Shown here piece after piece: positions 42,070-49,823 of a DNA stretch of 64,000 nucleotides. A program made the position numbers and the translations under genes. The notes below the pieces were generated by a model, which did no database searches, was not told where the DNA came from, and worked only from the letters and a program-made list of their open reading frames with translations. How positions within the stretch are numbered: the stretch's first letter is position 1; each line of letters opens with the position of its first letter. The stretch is from a virus, in the IMG/VR virus record IMGVR_UViG_3300032287_003765, positions 1-64,000 of that record, one strand, 5' to 3'.

Positions 42070-43269
42070 GTGAGTCCAAGCATAGAACACTGTAGTTTTT
42101 GTGACAAGCACAAAGATCGCGTGGGCAAACTAATTGTAAGCCATAAGGTTGCAATTTGCAATGAGTGTGTGGATTTATGCAGCGGTTTGTTGAAAGAACG
42201 TGATAAAAAAATTGATACACAATCAACAAACATTGCCATACCCGATCCCAAATATATCAAAGACTATCTAGATCAACACGTGGTTGGACAAGAACAGGCC
42301 AAAGTGGTGTTGGGAGTGGCCATTGCCAATCATTACAAACGCATCACACAGACCAACCAACACATAACCAAAGCCAACATTCTCATGGTTGGCCCCACCG
42401 GCACAGGTAAAACCTTGATGGCTCGTACAGTGGCCCAATATCTTGATGTGCCTTTTGTGATTGCCGACGCCACATGTTTGACCGAAGCCGGCTACGTGGG
42501 CGATGATGTAGAAAGCATGATTGCTAGATTATACACAGCTGCCGAAGGTGATATCGAACGTTGCCAGCGTGGCATAGTATTCCTGGATGAAATAGACAAG
42601 ATAGCCCGAAAAAGCGAAAGTGCCACAGTCAGTCGCGACGTCAGCGGTGAAGGCGTGCAACAGGCCCTGCTCAAATTGGTAGAAGGCACACGTTGCAAAA
42701 TACCTGCCACAGGAACCAAAAAGAACAATTCAACAGAAACCGTGGAAATTGACACATCAAACATCTTGTTTATCGCAGGTGGAGCATTTGTGGGCATGGA
42801 ACGCATCATACAAAATCGTGTGCAGGGCACAGCCATGGGATTTGGAGCACAGATCTCATCTGCAGATGCCACGGCCAGCCAACCAGTTACCCCCGATGAT
42901 CTGGTCAAGTATGGTATGATACCCGAATTTGTAGGCCGATTCAGCAGTTATGTCAATCTGCATGCCTTGACCAAAGACCAGTTGATCAGTGTGTTGACCG
43001 AAATCAAAGGAAATTTTGTGTCACAATACAAATGGCTGTTTGACCAAGACAGTGTGGCCTTGGAATTTGAACCCGAGAGCCTGGATTTGATCGTAGAACG
43101 CACACTGAAAACTCACACCGGCGCTCGTGGATTGCACACCGAACTAGAACGGGTCCTGCTTCCACACATGTTTGATTTGCCTAGGTATCATAAACACAGC
43201 ATATTACAGGTCACGATCAATAAAACCCAGGTAAATACACCCATGACACTCATAGAGGAAAATTCGTGA
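42070..43269 (+). CDS. clpX: ClpX, ATP-dependent unfoldase
   Basis: This 399-residue AAA+ unfoldase (E. coli 424) starts with GTG. It has the zinc-binding N-domain (Cys8, Cys11, Cys30, Cys33), Walker A GPTGTGKT (108-115), pore loop GYVG (141-144), Walker B FLDEID (171-176), and EGVQQALLKLVEGT. The ClpP-docking loop reads MGFGAQ where most ClpX proteins have IGF. It would unfold tagged proteins, perhaps for the phage ClpP-like peptidase at 58303 or the host ClpP. It is followed by bS21, Hsp20 and ClpS. Confidence 0.95.
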   Translation: MSPSIEHCSFCDKHKDRVGKLIVSHKVAICNECVDLCSGLLKERDKKIDTQSTNIAIPDPKYIKDYLDQHVVGQEQAKVVLGVAIANHYKRITQTNQHITKANILMVGPTGTGKTLMARTVAQYLDVPFVIADATCLTEAGYVGDDVESMIARLYTAAEGDIERCQRGIVFLDEIDKIARKSESATVSRDVSGEGVQQALLKLVEGTRCKIPATGTKKNNSTETVEIDTSNILFIAGGAFVGMERIIQNRVQGTAMGFGAQISSADATASQPVTPDDLVKYGMIPEFVGRFSSYVNLHALTKDQLISVLTEIKGNFVSQYKWLFDQDSVALEFEPESLDLIVERTLKTHTGARGLHTELERVLLPHMFDLPRYHKHSILQVTINKTQVNTPMTLIEENS

Positions 43270-43487
43270 AGGAGTATCGCAGAAGTGTGGTCGTCCGAGA
43301 TGACAACATTGAGCGTGCTCTGCGCAAGTTCAAGAAAAAAATACAAGAACAGGGCCTGCTAGAAGAACTGCGCTCGCGAGAAACCTACGAAAAACCCACC
43401 ACTGAACGCAAACGCAAAAAAGGCGCGGCCCGTGCTAGGTGGCGCAAAAAACTACGTGATCAGCAACTGCCCAAGAAATTGTTCTAA
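43266..43487 (+). CDS. rpsU: ribosomal protein bS21
   Basis: The 73-residue basic protein matches bS21 of the 30S subunit: VVVRDDNIERALRKFKKKIQ, GLLEELRSRETYEKPTTERK (about 30-49) and a Lys/Arg-rich C terminus. bS21 helps 30S subunits recognise start regions of messages. Phage copies are known in pelagiphages and in very large phages. It may replace the host subunit to favour phage messages, many of which here lack a Shine-Dalgarno sequence. It starts with GTG overlapping clpX. Confidence 0.92.
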   Translation: MKEYRRSVVVRDDNIERALRKFKKKIQEQGLLEELRSRETYEKPTTERKRKKGAARARWRKKLRDQQLPKKLF

Positions 43488-43491
43488 TTTC

Positions 43492-43520
43492 TTGACAACT
43501 TCCAAAAAATCTGTTATAAA
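43492..43520 (+). promoter_or_regulatory. sigma70-like promoter for hsp20
   Basis: TTGACA (43492-43497), 17-bp spacer, extended -10 TG-T-TATAAA (43515-43520). A 68-nt leader with a GC-rich stretch follows before the ribosome site AAAGGAGAA. Confidence 0.8.
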
Positions 43521-43588
43521 TAAAATTGTAGATGCCGCGGGTGCGGGTCTACTTAACAGTCATACTTGCTTAATTAAAGGAGAAAAAC

Positions 43589-44029
43589 ATGACAAAAATC
43601 ACAGCTCTGGACCTCAGTCCATTTTATCGCAACTCAATTGGTGTAGATCGCTTGTTTGGTCGTATCATGGACCAGATTGATCACGCATCAAACACCAACT
43701 ATCCACCCTACAACATCTTGAAGACCGGCGAAGAGACCTTTGAAATACAGGTCGCTGTAGCAGGATTCAGCCAGGGTGAGATTGACGTGCAAGTCAAGGA
43801 TGGCGAGTTGATCATCACTGGCGAAAAACAGCCTGAAGCCATGTTGGTAGGCACAGAATATCTACATCAAGGTATCAGTGCTCGTCGTTTCGTGCGCACA
43901 TTTACCATGGCCGACTATGTGGAAGTTACCTCCGCAGAAGCCCGAGATGGTATCCTGACAGTACGATTGGAACGCCGCGTGCCCGAGGCCATGAAGCCAA
44001 AGACCATTGCGATCACCTATGCAAAATAG
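43589..44029 (+). CDS. small heat-shock protein Hsp20 (IbpA-like)
   Basis: The 146-residue chaperone has an N-terminal arm (LSPFYRNSIGVDRLFGRIMD), then the alpha-crystallin domain (YPPYNILKTGEETFEIQVAV, about 37-56; DVQVKDGELIITGEK; GISARRFVRTFTMADYVEV) and ends with the KTIAI (I-x-I) motif. It holds unfolded proteins and hands them to chaperones or proteases. It has its own promoter and lies next to ClpX and ClpS genes. Confidence 0.95.
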   Translation: MTKITALDLSPFYRNSIGVDRLFGRIMDQIDHASNTNYPPYNILKTGEETFEIQVAVAGFSQGEIDVQVKDGELIITGEKQPEAMLVGTEYLHQGISARRFVRTFTMADYVEVTSAEARDGILTVRLERRVPEAMKPKTIAITYAK

Positions 44030-44039
44030 TATAATGTAG

Positions 44040-44071
44040 TAAATACAGTGGAGGGCATGTTGCTCTCCACT
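44040..44071 (+). promoter_or_regulatory. TAAATAC late motif with 5' hairpin before clpS
   Basis: TAAATAC (44040-44046) is followed immediately by AGTGGAG (44047-44053) pairing with CTCCACT (44065-44071). The ribosome site AAAGGATAG and the ATG at 44088 follow. Confidence 0.5.
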
Positions 44072-44087
44072 ACTACAAAGGATAGAC

Positions 44088-44396
44088 ATGTCGCAAGCAG
44101 GAACTATAAACAAAACTCAAATAAATCACAGTCTTGCCGAACCTCCGATGTTCAAGGTCATTTATCTCAATGACAACCAAACCAGCATGGAGTTCGTCAT
44201 TGAAACCTTGATGCAGTTTTTTGATTATACGTCACAGACCGCGGTTCAGATCACCACAGACATTCACACAGCCGGCAGTGCAGTGGTAGCAGTTTTGCCT
44301 TATGAAATAGCTGAACAAAAAGGCATTGAAGTCACAGTGCATGCCAGAAACAACAATTACCCTTTGCAGATCAAACTCGAACCCGAATCTGCTTGA
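44088..44396 (+). CDS. clpS: ClpS, N-end-rule adaptor
   Basis: The 102-residue adaptor recognises destabilising N-terminal residues and in bacteria delivers such proteins to ClpA or ClpC with ClpP. Motifs are VIYLNDNQTSMEFVIETLM (about 25-43, with the Asn-Asp of the pocket), DIHTAGSAVVAVLPYEIAEQ (about 63-82) and the C-terminal PLQIKLEP. No clpA is in the window, so it would serve the host ClpAP or hypothetically the phage ClpX. It ends abutting a minus-strand gene. Confidence 0.92.
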   Translation: MSQAGTINKTQINHSLAEPPMFKVIYLNDNQTSMEFVIETLMQFFDYTSQTAVQITTDIHTAGSAVVAVLPYEIAEQKGIEVTVHARNNNYPLQIKLEPESA

Positions 44397-45188
44397 TCAA
44401 AATTCTATTTCAATCCTTTTAGGATAAAATGGATTTTGACTCCAAGGAGTCTGTCCGCGTCCTCGAGGATTCGTCACAAATCGGATGCCTGCCTGATTCT
44501 GTTCTACAGGCCTATGGTAATGACCAAAACACCAAACTTTGATTTTGTTTTCGGTGTCTTCATCGATAGCTTTGAAAATAAAACTGTTGCCCAATCCATT
44601 GTATCGTAAATGACCTACCACGTCCAGGTCATGACTAACAATCCAAGGAGCAGGCACAGTGTGAGTGATCAAGACTATGGCTGCTACTTCTTTGTGAGTT
44701 TGTAATTTGCGCACACTGTTGATCATGTAGTTGGCATCATTGTAGCCAACTCCACTGATATTGATTGCCACAGTGTTGGATACGCCAACGTGATCCTGAA
44801 TAAATTGAACACATTGATCAAAATCGATGTCTGGATCAAAATCATAGGTCCACCAAGAGTTAGTGGCCAGCAAGGCCACCCCGTTGATTATGACAACATT
44901 ATCGTGCATGTAAACCACATTCTTGATGGCCTCTATATCTTTCACTAGATCTCTATAACTGGCTCCTAGATCATCAAGATAATCTTTGTGTTCTTCGTTG
45001 CCGTCCACATAAAAAACACCACCAGGATAACATTGACCAAGATGTGTCAATGTTTCTATCAAACGTCCACGATCACGAGCAACATCTCCGGCTACCACGC
45101 AGTAGGGACTGGTGGCCTGACCACTCCAATCAAATGAATCCCAGGTTTCTACATGTAGATCAGAAATTAAATCAAAAGCAAAACGCAT
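44397..45188 (-). CDS. calcineurin-like metallophosphoesterase
   Basis: The 263-residue protein has the metal-binding motifs SDLHVE (9-14), AGDVARDR (about 33-40), YVDGNEEHKDY (about 60-70), ITHTVP and CFGHYHRP (about 215-222). It may hydrolyse phosphodiesters or phosphomonoesters in nucleotides, proteins or nucleic acids. No specificity is visible. It is unrelated in detail to the PlcP-type protein at 28958. It lies tail to tail with clpS. Confidence 0.9.
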   Translation of the reverse strand: MRFAFDLISDLHVETWDSFDWSGQATSPYCVVAGDVARDRGRLIETLTHLGQCYPGGVFYVDGNEEHKDYLDDLGASYRDLVKDIEAIKNVVYMHDNVVIINGVALLATNSWWTYDFDPDIDFDQCVQFIQDHVGVSNTVAINISGVGYNDANYMINSVRKLQTHKEVAAIVLITHTVPAPWIVSHDLDVVGHLRYNGLGNSFIFKAIDEDTENKIKVWCFGHYHRPVEQNQAGIRFVTNPRGRGQTPWSQNPFYPKRIEIEF

Positions 45189-45213
45189 GATAACTATTTA
45201 CAGAGGAACCATC

Positions 45214-45570
45214 ATGCATATAATATTTGACAACGAACAACTACCTGAATTGCAACAAAAATACACAGTTCTAGAATTGGATACTATGCGTATTGGCCCA
45301 GGCGGTGTGATCCGCAAGGCCTATTGTGTTATTGAAAACATTCCTATAATGGAAATGGCGCAGGCTGAAAATTTCAAAGAATTACATGCCAATTTGATTA
45401 GCAACTATGGCAAACGCGACTGGAACTATTGTGAACAGGCTATAGAGCATCTCATGGGCAAATGGGGTGGAGAACTAGATACCTTTTACATAGCATTGAA
45501 AACCCGCATAGATCAGTTGCGTACCCTGAATTTAGATGACAGCTGGAGTCCTATTATAGTCAGAGAATAA
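45214..45570 (+). CDS. conserved phage protein of unknown function
   Basis: The 118-residue protein from the ATG at 45214 starts MHIIFDNEQLPELQQKYTVL. It has DWNYCEQAIEHLMGKWGGEL (about 69-88) and ends DDSWSPIIV. I recall a cyanophage family with this pattern and no known function. The ribosome site GAGGAACC supports the start over the frame's first codon at 45187. Confidence 0.8.
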   Translation: MHIIFDNEQLPELQQKYTVLELDTMRIGPGGVIRKAYCVIENIPIMEMAQAENFKELHANLISNYGKRDWNYCEQAIEHLMGKWGGELDTFYIALKTRIDQLRTLNLDDSWSPIIVRE

Positions 45571-45652
45571 TTGACATTTTGTATTAAATAATATTGATAT
45601 TCCCACTTAGAGGAATACACGGAGAAGATTGGCAAAACCAATCCAGAAGAAA

Positions 45653-46168
45653 ATGACAAAAACTATTCAAAGCCTTGGCAGATGGGCCATCGTATCTGCC
45701 GTTTTAGCGGCCGCACCTGCTGTGGCAGACACCAGCAACATTGTAACAGATTCAACCACACGCAGTGAAACCACGGTCAAAAGCCCGCCACCTACAGCCA
45801 TAGCACCGGCTGTGACCACCATCAACAATGATGTGTGTGCCGTGGCAGCAAGTGGTGCTGTGCAGACACAGATCCTGGGTATTTCGATGGGTGGTACCAT
45901 GCGTGATATGAACTGCGAACGCATCAAGTTGTCCAAGAACCTGTTTGACATGGGCATGAAGGTCGCGGCTGTGGCCACGCTGTGCCAGGACGATCGTATA
46001 TTCACTGCCATGATTGCCGCAGGCACACCTTGTCCGGTAGATGGCAAGATTGGTGCCGAAGCACAGGCCGAATGGCAACGCCGTGGCGTGCTGGATGCGG
46101 TCAAGCGAGAAAATGTTGGCAATTATGCGCCACAGGCAGATGCAGTCAAACCCATGAGCAGAAAATGA
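45653..46168 (+). CDS. secreted hypothetical protein
   Basis: Starting at the ATG at 45653 the protein has 171 residues with a signal peptide (LGRWAIVSAVLAAAPAVAD). The mature region has four cysteines (DVCAVAASGAVQTQILGISM, ...NCERIKLSKNL, then TLCQDD and TPCPVDG). It may be periplasmic or a virion protein. A TTG at 45629 is an alternative start. Its stop overlaps the next exported protein. A TAAATAA motif lies at 45585. Confidence 0.65.
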   Translation: MTKTIQSLGRWAIVSAVLAAAPAVADTSNIVTDSTTRSETTVKSPPPTAIAPAVTTINNDVCAVAASGAVQTQILGISMGGTMRDMNCERIKLSKNLFDMGMKVAAVATLCQDDRIFTAMIAAGTPCPVDGKIGAEAQAEWQRRGVLDAVKRENVGNYAPQADAVKPMSRK

Positions 46169-47664
46169 AATACTTGATCACGTGGTTGATGGCCATGAGC
46201 CTGACCGTCCAGGCACAGACACAGACCACACCCAACCTGATCAATCCCGCTGGCACTGCGTGGGGCATACCGGCCAGCCAAGTCTTGAACATTGATGGCA
46301 TCGGTGCTGTAGAAGGAGCAGGTTATACCACCGGCTCGGCCTACTACAACTCGGAAACCAACACCATAAGATTTGGATATTTGCCCAGCACCGTGAGCCA
46401 GATCATAGCCATCAACACAGCCTTGCAAGGGTCAGGCATACAACTCAACGGCTTCAACTGGCGCTATGAATGGATGAATGGTGGATCCAGCAGTGGCAGT
46501 CTAGGCGTGGCCATCTTGCTGGGCGATCACGCTGGAAACGTATTAGAAAGCCAGACCATGAGTCATGCTCCGCAGGCCGAAGCAATGTGGAACTTGGAGC
46601 AAGGAACCAAAACCTTCACAAATCCTTATACCCTGAACACTGCTGGTTATCTTGGCATGGCCTTCAGCGGACAGGATGACCGCTTCTGGATGGGCCTGTA
46701 TGGTCCTCGAGTGCGAGATCCCAGGTTGAGCTTGAACTATAGCTTTGATCAGTGCGCGGCCAATCCACTAAGTTCGCCCACCTGTCCCAACTATGCCACG
46801 GCCTATTTCACGCAACAGTGTACCATAAGTGCGCTTTACAATCCGGCCTGTCCGGGTTATGCCGCCGCCTACTTCACGCAACAATGTACAGCCAACGCCT
46901 TGTATAATCCAGCCTGTCCGGGCTATGCTGAAGCATACTTGGCCTATCAGTGCAACCTTGACGGACTCTACAGCCAAAGTTGTCCCAACTATAGTCAAGC
47001 CTATGCCAAGAAGAACATATTGAACATACCAGGAACATCCACTACTACCACGACCACAAGCACTTCAACGCCGATCACCACGGTCAAAAGCGATGGCACA
47101 GTCAACACCGAAGTCAGTCGAACCGGAGATAGTACTGTGGATGCGGCCATATCAACGCCCAGCAGCACCAGTACCACCAGCGTGACATCAGTGACATCTA
47201 CAGTCAGTCCAGTGGCCCAAAGTTCTGGACCTGTGAGTGCCACAGCACCATCAGGAACGGCCTTGAGCCAGCCTGCACAAACACAGTCAGGCCCAGGTCA
47301 ACAGGCACAAGAAACACGTAAAGGTGATGGTGAGACTAGATCATCCGCCGGTGGAGCAAACAACAATGCCACGGCCAAGGCCAATGTAGAAGCTCGTGCC
47401 AAGGAAGTGGCCAAATCAGCCACAGAAGCCAGAACCTTTGAAGCACAGGTTGCCACGCAGAGCCTTGTGGTAGGACTCATGGGCTTTGTGCCTGGCTTTG
47501 ATGTGTATGGCAGTGCTAGAATCACGGATGTCAATGCTCAACAAATGGCACGCCTATACAATCGTCCCAACGTAGACAACCGTCAAGCCCTACGCCGACT
47601 CACCGGAGCCAGCGATAGACTACACACCGAAATGGTGGATCAACAATATCAAAGAGGAAAATAA
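46165..47664 (+). CDS. secreted protein with tandem Cys repeats
   Basis: The 499-residue protein from the ATG at 46165 has a signal peptide (MKYLITWLMAMSLTVQAQ). A beta-rich globular domain follows (about 20-195), then four tandem Cys repeats (about 193-281) of the form CPGYAxAYFTQQCTxxALYNPA with about 23 residues per unit. A Ser/Thr/Gln-rich linker and a helical C terminus complete it. Paired cysteines suggest disulfides. The frame extends upstream to 45982, but that lies in the previous gene. It could be an exported adhesin-like or virion protein. Confidence 0.7.
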   Translation: MKYLITWLMAMSLTVQAQTQTTPNLINPAGTAWGIPASQVLNIDGIGAVEGAGYTTGSAYYNSETNTIRFGYLPSTVSQIIAINTALQGSGIQLNGFNWRYEWMNGGSSSGSLGVAILLGDHAGNVLESQTMSHAPQAEAMWNLEQGTKTFTNPYTLNTAGYLGMAFSGQDDRFWMGLYGPRVRDPRLSLNYSFDQCAANPLSSPTCPNYATAYFTQQCTISALYNPACPGYAAAYFTQQCTANALYNPACPGYAEAYLAYQCNLDGLYSQSCPNYSQAYAKKNILNIPGTSTTTTTTSTSTPITTVKSDGTVNTEVSRTGDSTVDAAISTPSSTSTTSVTSVTSTVSPVAQSSGPVSATAPSGTALSQPAQTQSGPGQQAQETRKGDGETRSSAGGANNNATAKANVEARAKEVAKSATEARTFEAQVATQSLVVGLMGFVPGFDVYGSARITDVNAQQMARLYNRPNVDNRQALRRLTGASDRLHTEMVDQQYQRGK

Positions 47665-47665
47665 A

Positions 47666-48142
47666 ATGTCAGAAGAAATTAAAGATGTCAACAAAAAAGT
47701 CGATGAGCTAGAGGCCGCCGCTAAACGATACATGAGCAAGGATACTGTGATCAGTATTGGTGGCTATGAATTCACACCGGCCAAGCTCATGGTTGCCGCT
47801 ACCATCGTGAGTTCTACACTGGGTGGATTGTACGGTGCTTTTGAAGTTTACAAGGACTATCAAGGCATGAAGAAAAAGATTGCCGAGTATGTGACGCCTG
47901 ACTTGAGCGAGCTCAACAAAAAGATGGAACTGACCATGCAGAACTCTGAAAAGAGTGTGCAGTATACCCAGGACATCAAAAACGATCTCAAGCAAGACAT
48001 ACGCAGGCTTGAAAAGATTGTGGAACAAGTAGAACGTGATGGCAAGCAACTTAACCGCGAAGTGGATCAAGATCTACGGCAGATGCGAAAAGAAGTTGAC
48101 AGCAAAATACAAAAAGCCATGGATAATCCTCTCGCCAAATAA
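47666..48142 (+). CDS. membrane-linked coiled-coil protein
   Basis: The 158-residue protein has a short N-terminal helix, a membrane segment (AKLMVAATIVSSTLGGLYGAF, about 39-59) and a long charged coiled coil (about 75-155). It may tether something to the membrane. The ATG follows GAGGAAAATAAA, one base after the previous stop. Confidence 0.7.
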   Translation: MSEEIKDVNKKVDELEAAAKRYMSKDTVISIGGYEFTPAKLMVAATIVSSTLGGLYGAFEVYKDYQGMKKKIAEYVTPDLSELNKKMELTMQNSEKSVQYTQDIKNDLKQDIRRLEKIVEQVERDGKQLNREVDQDLRQMRKEVDSKIQKAMDNPLAK

Positions 48143-48161
48143 GTAAGGGTAGGAGGATACT

Positions 48162-48338
48162 ATGAAAAATAAAACCATGCAAACACTTGTTGACTATATA
48201 GCCGAATTACATCGCAGAGATAAAACCTTGTTACATCCTGAGGAATACTTTCATGATGAGATAGACACCAACGGAGTCAAACAAGATCATGTGGAAACTT
48301 TTTGGCCGCTTGTGACCAATGAGCGCACCACAACCTAA
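48162..48338 (+). CDS. small hypothetical protein (58 aa)
   Basis: A 58-codon frame with a strong ribosome site (AGGAGGATAC) starts MKNKTMQTLVDYIAELHRRD and ends NERTTT. It is acidic with several His. The next small gene overlaps its end by 20 nt. Confidence 0.65.
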   Translation: MKNKTMQTLVDYIAELHRRDKTLLHPEEYFHDEIDTNGVKQDHVETFWPLVTNERTTT

Positions 48339-48483
48339 TTCTCCAGCACCATGGTGCTCATGGTCAGGTTGTACCAAATCTGCCCAAATCTACGAGAATA
48401 GAAACGTTAAAGGCAAAACTAGTTATCTAAAAACCTGTGGCAAGCATTGGTTAACAAAAGTTAGCTCAAAAGCTGACAAATAA
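48319..48483 (+). CDS. small zinc-finger-like protein (54 aa)
   Basis: The frame MSAPQPNSPAPWCSWSGCTK continues to KTCGKHW and holds C-x4-C and C-x3-H pairs. This spacing is plausible for a single zinc site. It overlaps the previous gene by 20 nt. No homolog is recognised. Confidence 0.55.
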   Translation: MSAPQPNSPAPWCSWSGCTKSAQIYENRNVKGKTSYLKTCGKHWLTKVSSKADK

Positions 48484-48515
48484 TATGGGTGCAGATCTTT
48501 TATAAGACCAACCAG

Positions 48516-48600
48516 TAAATACTGGGTCGATATGAAAACTACAAGGAGTCGACCCAGTTACATATTCCAAAGCCTCTTAAGGGGCTTTTTTTTATTTTTT
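48516..48600 (+). ncRNA. candidate small RNA with 5' hairpin and terminator
   Basis: A TAAATAC late-type motif (48516-48522) is followed by a perfect 10-bp stem, ACTGGGTCGA (48521-48530) with TCGACCCAGT (48549-48558). Its 18-nt loop contains AUG and AAGGAG. A rho-independent terminator follows (48569-48595). No credible ORF lies between motif and terminator, so the transcript of about 70 nt looks like a small RNA. It could instead be the leader of a message that terminates early. Confidence 0.5.
48569..48600 (+). terminator. rho-independent terminator
   Basis: AAGCCTC pairs with GGGGCTT around TTAA, followed by a long T tract. Also positioned to end minus-strand transcription weakly. Confidence 0.85.
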
Positions 48601-48622
48601 TTCATTTCTTTGTGCAGAAAAT

Positions 48623-48973
48623 TCAATCGGCATGACGAGTAAGGAAGTTTACTCGCATGCGTGCTGGAGCAAAGTATTCTTGCACAACTTGTTTGGCTGT
48701 GTCTATGTTGTATTCTTTGCAACTAAAAATATCAAAATATGCTGTGCCATCTAACTCCATAAAGTGTCCGACAATGTTTGAAGTGGTAATCAGCTGCATG
48801 AGGCTGTAGCCTTGTTTTGGATCGCCCGGCAGCAAGTATTCAATTATAGGCTCACCATGTGCAGTCATGTCAATCCTGGCCACTAGATCTTTGACAAAAG
48901 CATAGATGTTATCGCGGCTGTCTATGCCCGAACATCCTGAACAATCTAACATTAAATGATATCCCCAATACAT
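48623..48973 (-). CDS. SpeD-like (S-adenosylmethionine decarboxylase family) protein
   Basis: The 116-residue protein matches the class 1b AdoMet decarboxylase fold. TTSNIVGH and DIFSC give Ser65, His70 and Cys85. The spacing equals Ser63, His68 and Cys83 of the Thermotoga enzyme, where Ser becomes the pyruvoyl cofactor. The Glu before the processing Ser is Thr here. Phage and bacterial SpeD homologs are known in which the substrate changed to arginine or ornithine. So it may act in polyamine synthesis. The gene is alone on the minus strand. Confidence 0.75.
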   Translation of the reverse strand: MYWGYHLMLDCSGCSGIDSRDNIYAFVKDLVARIDMTAHGEPIIEYLLPGDPKQGYSLMQLITTSNIVGHFMELDGTAYFDIFSCKEYNIDTAKQVVQEYFAPARMRVNFLTRHAD

Positions 48974-48995
48974 AGAGTTTACTTAGTGAATTTGC

Positions 48996-49024
48996 TTGCA
49001 ATATCTAATATTTTTTGCTATATA
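48996..49024 (+). promoter_or_regulatory. sigma70-like promoter
   Basis: TTGCAA (48996-49001), 17-bp spacer, extended -10 TG-C-TATATA (49019-49024), very close to the ATG at 49029. Confidence 0.5.
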
Positions 49025-49028
49025 TAGT

Positions 49029-49187
49029 ATGAGCCAATTCATACAAATCTTGTTATTGGTAACAGTGGTTTATCTTACTCTAATTTTGAGTATTAAAACC
49101 ATGTTTGGTGACTACACCAACCTGTTTGCGATATTGACTGCCACGTTACTGACTTGCATGGTTGTTTTGACCCAGAGTTTTTTATGA
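49029..49187 (+). CDS. small two-helix membrane protein (52 aa)
   Basis: Starting at the ATG at 49029 (MSQFIQILLLVTVVYLTLIL) the protein has two hydrophobic helices separated by a short loop (KTMFGDYTN). Size and layout fit small phage membrane effectors or holin-like proteins. The start lies about where the promoter would begin transcription. It overlaps the next gene by ATGA. Confidence 0.55.
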   Translation: MSQFIQILLLVTVVYLTLILSIKTMFGDYTNLFAILTATLLTCMVVLTQSFL

Positions 49188-49420
49188 TCTACTGGCAAAC
49201 TTTTTGGCCCGAAATGTCGCGGATCACAGGGTGTAATCTCTTACGGCAACCAATAGATAATTACGTAAATTGGTATTGTGATTGCATGGCTTATAGTTTT
49301 CTAAATCTTTGGTTCATTCCATATCGCATACCAGGCCTGCACAGTGATGTGGATCGATTTGTAAGCCAATTTACCTTGAATGGCATCAAAGCCTCGAACA
49401 TCTGCCGACCTAGTCGATAG
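49184..49420 (+). CDS. small hypothetical protein
   Basis: From the ATG at 49184 the 78-residue protein is rich in aromatic residues (MIYWQTFWPEMSRITGCNLL; WYCDCMAYSFLNLWF). It might be membrane-associated. Its 3' end overlaps the minus-strand barrel gene by 11 nt. Function unknown. Confidence 0.55.
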   Translation: MIYWQTFWPEMSRITGCNLLRQPIDNYVNWYCDCMAYSFLNLWFIPYRIPGLHSDVDRFVSQFTLNGIKASNICRPSR

Positions 49421-49823
49421 GTATTCTCAATCTAAAGCCTACAACGTTGGCGCCAGTAGGCTCCACGCGAGGTGCAAACAAAGCACAGGCCCATGCATAA
49501 CAGGCTTCAGGAAATGCCATAGGAATGACTGAAGCACGTCGATATCCAGTTACAGCACCCACCGCAATACCTAGATTCCACTGATCCTGTTTGTAGAAAG
49601 CATATCGTCCATAGGCATAGGTGCTGCCAAGGTATTCACTGTTTCGATACCATCCGCCAGCCACGGACCAGTGTTCTGATAATTCATGTTCAATGCCCAG
49701 TCCATAGTTGACACTGTTATATCCAGGCCTGTCGTGCCAGCTGGCTCCATTTATCTGCAGATAAGTTTCTGCCATACTGATCTGTGCCGACAACAGCAAA
49801 CACAAGGCCATTAGGTATTTCAT
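49410..49823 (-). CDS. small outer-membrane beta-barrel protein (candidate)
   Basis: The 137-residue protein has a signal peptide (MKYLMALCLLLSAQISMA). Alternating beta strands follow (VNYGLGIEHELSEHWSVAGG, RNSEYLGSTYAYGRYAFY, WNLGIAVGAVTGYRRASVIP), and it ends with hydrophobic strand residues (GFRLRIPID). It fits an eight-stranded barrel. It could mask receptors against other phages or modify LPS; PagP-like enzymes are also small barrels, but no catalytic residues are evident. It overlaps the glycosyltransferase-like gene upstream by 4 nt. Confidence 0.75.
   Translation of the reverse strand: MKYLMALCLLLSAQISMAETYLQINGASWHDRPGYNSVNYGLGIEHELSEHWSVAGGWYRNSEYLGSTYAYGRYAFYKQDQWNLGIAVGAVTGYRRASVIPMAFPEACYAWACALFAPRVEPTGANVVGFRLRIPID

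Noticed and set aside
45982-46164. 61-residue N-terminal extension of the Cys-repeat protein
   Set aside because: It overlaps the previous secreted protein in another frame, whereas the ATG at 46165 starts a normal signal peptide.
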